The notes under the pieces were generated by a model. The model saw nothing but the letters and a program-made list of their open reading frames with translations. It did not search any database and was not told where the DNA came from. DNA of 64,000 bases, taken from contig CAMOIJ010000006.1 of NCBI GenBank assembly GCA_946615865.1, forward strand, positions 1-64,000, written 5' to 3'. Position 1 is the stretch's first letter, and each line of letters opens with the position of its first letter. The translations under genes were made by a program, and so were the position numbers. The stretch comes from an uncultured Lachnospiraceae bacterium (lineage in GTDB: Bacteria; Bacillota; Clostridia; Lachnospirales; Lachnospiraceae). Shown here piece after piece: positions 60,679 to 64,000 of this stretch.

Positions 60679-61623
60679 TTACCGGTTTTTTAAAAGAAAA
60701 TGATAGATATTCTCTATGACAGTGAGCCGGAATTCGAATTCCTGCCTGTCCTTCTCCGCCAGCGTCGACAGGATCAGCCCCGTGAACAGCGACAGGACGC
60801 CGCCCAGACCGATAAATCCCGAGACTATGAGTGTAGGGAACCTCGGCACAAGGCCTGTCTGCGTGTATTCTATGAATACAGGTACAAACATGATAACTGT
60901 CAGGGCGAACAGGATCGCGCTCAGCCAGCCGAAGAAATACATCGGCTTGTAATTCTTGTAGAGCCGGAAAATTGTCGAGAGGACCCTCATGCCGTCCGAA
61001 TAGGTGTTGAGCTTGGATTCGCTCCCCTCGGGCCTGTCCCTGTACTCGATGATCACATTCTCGATCCTCATATTCTTATCGACGGCGTGAATGCTCATCT
61101 CCGTCTCTATCTCAAATCCCTTGGAGAGGACCGGAAAGCTCTTTACAAACAGAAAACTGAAGGCCCTGTAGCCCGTCATGATATCTCTGATATTGGTCTT
61201 GAACAGGCGGTTGATACTGCCTCTCACAAGGCTGTTGCCGAAATTATGGAAAGGCCTCTTGTTCTCTTCAAAATAAGTGGAAGATAGCCGGTCTCCTACT
61301 ACCATATCCGCATTCTTTAAGAGAACCAGGTCTGCCATCTGCCTGCCGTATTCAGCAGGATAAGTGTCGTCGCCGTCTACCATGATATAGCACATGGCGT
61401 CGATCTCCCTGAACATCCTGCGGATCACATTGCCCTTTCCCTGCTGGTACTCGTGCCTGACCACCGCGCCGGCCTCCCGGGCGATGTCTGCCGTCCTGTC
61501 GGTGGAATTATTATCATATACATAAACCACAGCCTCCGAAAGAGACTCACGCCAGTCCAGGACTACCTTTTCGATCGTCTTCTCTTCGTTATAGCATGGT
61601 ATCAAAACCGCTATCTTATCCAC
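60679..61623 (-). CDS. Family 2 glycosyltransferase with C-terminal membrane helices
   Basis: A 314-residue polyisoprenyl-phosphate-sugar synthase-like GT2 (DPM1/ArnC-like). The N-terminal VLIPCYNEEKTI, catalytic MVDGDDTYPAEYG (DxD-type) and TGYRAFSFLF are family features; two to three hydrophobic helices lie at about 225-290. Such enzymes load a sugar on undecaprenyl phosphate for export. The start is taken as GTG (VDKIAVL) with AGGAG six bases upstream. First gene of the glycan locus. Confidence 0.88.
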   Translation of the reverse strand: MDKIAVLIPCYNEEKTIEKVVLDWRESLSEAVVYVYDNNSTDRTADIAREAGAVVRHEYQQGKGNVIRRMFREIDAMCYIMVDGDDTYPAEYGRQMADLVLLKNADMVVGDRLSSTYFEENKRPFHNFGNSLVRGSINRLFKTNIRDIMTGYRAFSFLFVKSFPVLSKGFEIETEMSIHAVDKNMRIENVIIEYRDRPEGSESKLNTYSDGMRVLSTIFRLYKNYKPMYFFGWLSAILFALTVIMFVPVFIEYTQTGLVPRFPTLIVSGFIGLGGVLSLFTGLILSTLAEKDRQEFEFRLTVIENIYHFLLKNR

Positions 61624-61783
61624 TCTTATCTCCTGTGTCACATACTTGGGCTCCTGACATCCCCGGATCTGTCTTTCCGGAAAAGGCGTCAGTTAAGAAT
61701 ATATTATAAATAATCATAATTCAATAGGCAAGAGAGGTATATATCCGTGGCACTTTATAGACCACCTTCTCCCCGGCCTTTAA

Positions 61784-61828
61784 AAAACGGCTGCCGCACC
61801 AGAACCTTTCTTAGTGCGACAGCCGTTT
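61784..61828 (-). terminator. Terminator of lactate permease
   Basis: AAACGGCTGTCGCAC pairs with GTGCGGCAGCCGTTT with one mismatch; six T follow on the minus strand. Lies 10 bases after the lctP stop. Confidence 0.85.
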
Positions 61829-61837
61829 ATTAAGCAT

Positions 61838-63469
61838 TTATCCGAAGATACAATAGACTGCCAATACCAGGATCACATACACCGCGCATGGCAAAATATT
61901 CATGGAAATGATCTTTCCTTCATTACCCGTCGCTTCCGTGGTTGAGGAGACCGCGACGACATTGTGGATGCAGATCATATTGCCGATCGCGCCGCCCGCC
62001 ATCTGCAGGGCGATCATGGATGCTGCGGGGAATCCCAGGATCTGTGCGGTCTGGAATTCCAGTGGGCCGAACATAACGCCGGAGACTGTGCAGGAGCCGG
62101 ATACGAACGCGCCGAAGACGCCCAGCGGCGGAACGATGAAGGGGAAGGCCCTTCCGATATTCGCGACGATCGTTGTGCTGATCTGGGTGATCATGCTGTC
62201 AAGACCGGAGTTGTTGAGGCCGGAGCCGAGCATGATCTGCACCATCGCGATGCCGCTCACAAGAGCCATGGCAATGGTCAGTACCTGTTTTCCTGTCGCG
62301 CTGAAGACATGATCAACGTCTTCTTTGCTCAGATTCTTACGGTTGGCCAGCATTGTGCCGATCGCGACCAGAATGAAAGGCGTAAGGCCCGGATTGTAGA
62401 TCAGCGCGAAGTCATAGTTGAGGCCCTCTACGCCGAGTATGTTCTTCACATGGATGGCTATAGAGTTGAGCAGCGCGCGAAGCCCGAACTGGGGAACGCG
62501 GGTGAGAAGCAGGATGATCGCGATGATCAGGTAAGGCGTCCAGGCCTTGAGAAGCTTCCTGCGGCTGACTGTTCCGAAGATCTCCTTGGGCATGATAACT
62601 TCGTCGTGCTCGATATCGTAGAAGTACCACACATGCTTAGGAACGAAAATCTTGGCTCGCGCTGCCAGCACTGTCACCACAAGTCCGATGCAGGCGCTGA
62701 TAATGGACGCGAACTCAGGTCCAAGGTAAGTTCCCAGGAAGTAGTACGGGATCACAAAAGAGCAGGACGCCATCAGGCAGAAGGGGATCATTTCGACGAT
62801 ACTCTTCATCCGTCTGCCCGTTGAATAGAACATTACCAGAGTCACAACCAGCAGGATCGGTACGATGAAGCCCGCAAGTCCCAGATAAAGGACCGTTTTG
62901 TGTGTGGCTTCCGCTGTGAACTGATCCAGCGGGATTCCGAGCTGCTCGGTCACAGCGCTGGAAAGATTCGTCATGTTGGTCAGCATCGGGGTGCCTACCG
63001 CAGCAAAGGGAACCGGCGTGCTGTTGGAGATCAGCGCGACTGCGCAGGCTGCCACGGGAGGGAATCCCAGTCCTACCAGAAGAGGGGCTGCCAGCGCTGC
63101 AGGCGTGCCGTAACCGGCCGCGCCTTCAATGAAAGCTCCGAACATATACGCGATGATGATCGCCTGAATGCGGGGATCCGGCGTGATCTTCTGAAATCCT
63201 TCGTTGATGACCTGCATGATGCCGGTCTGCTTGAGCGTGTTGAGCAGCAGGATCGCGCCGCTTATGATCAGCAGCAGATCCAGAGACTTGAGCGCGCCGT
63301 AGACAAAATATGCCAGGACCGCCGGCACTTCCATCTTCCAGACCGCGACTGCCAGTACGATCGTCACGATCAGCGAGATGATCAGGGACTTGCCCGATGA
63401 GAACTTAAAGCCTACCATCAGCACAAGCGCTGTCAGAAAAGGAATTGTTGCAAGTAATGCGTATGACAT
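61838..63469 (-). CDS. lctP: L-lactate permease
   Basis: A 543-residue LctP-family transporter importing L-lactate (and glycolate) with protons. About 13 hydrophobic segments; landmarks are [20 protein letters not shown] at the N-terminus, [30 protein letters not shown] (landmark [14 protein letters not shown]), [14 protein letters not shown], and the C-terminal [15 protein letters not shown] chose the MSYALL start with GGAG upstream; an in-frame ATG six codons earlier follows a GCCGCC/GGCGGC hairpin. Monocistronic with own promoter and terminator; no lactate dehydrogenase gene is adjacent. Confidence 0.92.
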   Translation of the reverse strand: MSYALLATIPFLTALVLMVGFKFSSGKSLIISLIVTIVLAVAVWKMEVPAVLAYFVYGALKSLDLLLIISGAILLLNTLKQTGIMQVINEGFQKITPDPRIQAIIIAYMFGAFIEGAAGYGTPAALAAPLLVGLGFPPVAACAVALISNSTPVPFAAVGTPMLTNMTNLSSAVTEQLGIPLDQFTAEATHKTVLYLGLAGFIVPILLVVTLVMFYSTGRRMKSIVEMIPFCLMASCSFVIPYYFLGTYLGPEFASIISACIGLVVTVLAARAKIFVPKHVWYFYDIEHDEVIMPKEIFGTVSRRKLLKAWTPYLIIAIILLLTRVPQFGLRALLNSIAIHVKNILGVEGLNYDFALIYNPGLTPFILVAIGTMLANRKNLSKEDVDHVFSATGKQVLTIAMALVSGIAMVQIMLGSGLNNSGLDSMITQISTTIVANIGRAFPFIVPPLGVFGAFVSGSCTVSGVMFGPLEFQTAQILGFPAASMIALQMAGGAIGNMICIHNVVAVSSTTEATGNEGKIISMNILPCAVYVILVLAVYCIFG

Positions 63470-63552
63470 AACTCTGATACTCTCCATTCCGCCGCCTTCT
63501 TCGGCGGCAAATTTTCATAATTACCATTTAATGATTATTCCACATATGGGGT

Positions 63553-63581
63553 ATTATGGAGCAATCTCCTCCCGAACTCAA
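63553..63581 (-). promoter_or_regulatory. Predicted promoter for lctP
   Basis: Minus strand: -35 TTGAGT (63576-63581), 17-base spacer, -10 CATAAT (63553-63558). Near-symmetrical CACA/TGTG elements at 63612-63628 upstream could be an operator. Confidence 0.5.
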
Positions 63582-63637
63582 TTGCCAGATTTCACGCCGT
63601 TGAGGAGAATTCCACATTTCGGTGTGAATTGGGGAAT

Positions 63638-63676
63638 AAAAAAGCCCCCCGCGCGGTATTTTGCACGGGGAGCTCC
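63638..63676 (-). terminator. Terminator of the right-end gene
   Basis: On the minus strand GCTCCCCGTGC pairs fully, with G-U pairs, to GCGCGGGGGGC, then six T (63645-63674 for the stem). Confidence 0.85.
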
Positions 63677-63732
63677 CTTGTTTTCCATGTTCTGATCATC
63701 CGGTGCTGTCGTTTGCAGCGTGTTTTAAAGGA

Positions 63733-64000
63733 TCACTTCATCTCTCCTGCTTTTCTTCTCCTGTAGTTGCTGAAGAACTTGGAGAGCAGCGCAAGGCAGA
63801 GCAGCGTGATGACCGCGTCCGCCGCGTACATGATGATCTTCCACTTCGGTATGCCTGTGTTGAGGTTTTCAGGGTCGTATTGGCGGCTGTTGGCGACGAC
63901 ATAAAGGATGTTCTTCGCCGACTCGCGCATAGCCTGCTGCGCGCCGGCTGTCTCACGGAATTGTACATCATTGGTCGCTGTCGGATAGTTGACCAGCATC
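63733..64000 (-). CDS. C-terminal end of a membrane-anchored protein, probably GH3 family (runs off window)
   Basis: Only the last 89 residues are present; the gene extends beyond the right edge. A soluble part (QAMRESAKNILYVVANS) is followed by KWKIIMYAADAVITLLCLALL, a single C-terminal transmembrane helix, and a basic tail (RRRKAGEMK). The layout with a C-terminal anchor after RxSAKNILYVVANS matches Lachnospiraceae beta-glucosidase-like GH3 proteins I have seen, but the catalytic part is missing, so this is tentative. Confidence 0.5.
   Translation of the reverse strand, partial: MLVNYPTATNDVQFRETAGAQQAMRESAKNILYVVANSRQYDPENLNTGIPKWKIIMYAADAVITLLCLALLSKFFSNYRRRKAGEMK

Overview
The window reads as a contiguous piece of a moderately GC-rich Clostridia chromosome, most like a gut or rumen Lachnospiraceae. 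That is inferred from gene content: a phosphotransacetylase fermentation gene, an UgpC/MsmK-type sugar ABC ATPase, cell-wall-binding-repeat glucosaminidases, strong AGGAGG ribosome-binding sites with frequent GTG/TTG starts, and TTGNNN-17-TATAAT promoters. I see no integrase, transposase, prophage, CRISPR array or rRNA. One tRNA (Lys, CUU) and one SRP RNA are present. Both window ends cut genes: glycerol kinase on the left and a probable membrane-anchored glycoside hydrolase tail on the right.

Layout. 1-1.3 kb: glycerol uptake control (glpK, glpP, and a short leader peptide). 1.5-5.9 kb: an operon pairing a membrane protein with a membrane-anchored Hsp70-like ATPase, a VanY carboxypeptidase and a ThrH-type phosphatase. 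5.9-10.2 kb: a four-subunit 2-oxoacid:ferredoxin oxidoreductase with a LysR regulator at the operon end. 10.2-18.7 kb: endonuclease III, an NhaC antiporter, a MATE pump, an ABC exporter, a nitroreductase and an AGCS amino-acid symporter. 18.9-24 kb: a repeat protein with calcium-loop-like motifs, a HAD phosphatase with a GH32 sucrose hydrolase, pta and metF. 24.1-29.8 kb: a MacAB-like transporter operon with two membrane-fusion proteins, one of them 806 residues. 30-38 kb: cyclophilin, a probable pseudo-peptidase, a DtxR/MntR regulator, a glycogen-branching enzyme with a histone-like tail, a TPR/pseudo-AAA protein, rsmA and tatD. 38-44 kb: tRNA-Lys, two cell-wall-binding glucosaminidases, tadA, SRP RNA and a PflX-like radical SAM protein. 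44-51.8 kb: a PucR-like regulator, the UgpC-type ATPase, a small secreted/membrane pair, metG, map and a phosphoesterase. 51.8-61.6 kb: a cell-surface glycan locus. 61.8-64 kb: lactate permease and the truncated right-end gene.

The most unusual signal is in the glycan locus. The Wzx-like flippase carries a C-terminal two-cluster ferredoxin domain. The following FrhB-like protein lacks the ferredoxin domain its relatives carry at their N-terminus, and it begins in the same reading frame after one TGA codon and three sense codons. The ferredoxin module therefore appears to have moved from the redox protein onto the flippase. Other oddities are proteins that keep a fold but have lost catalytic residues (a C39-type peptidase, a CbxX-type AAA domain, and a CDP-alcohol transferase lacking the last motif Asp), and a strong SRP RNA promoter whose -35 box contains the tadA stop codon.

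Almost all genes lie on the minus strand. Exceptions are nhaC, metF, the tRNA and the 38.3-44.0 kb block.
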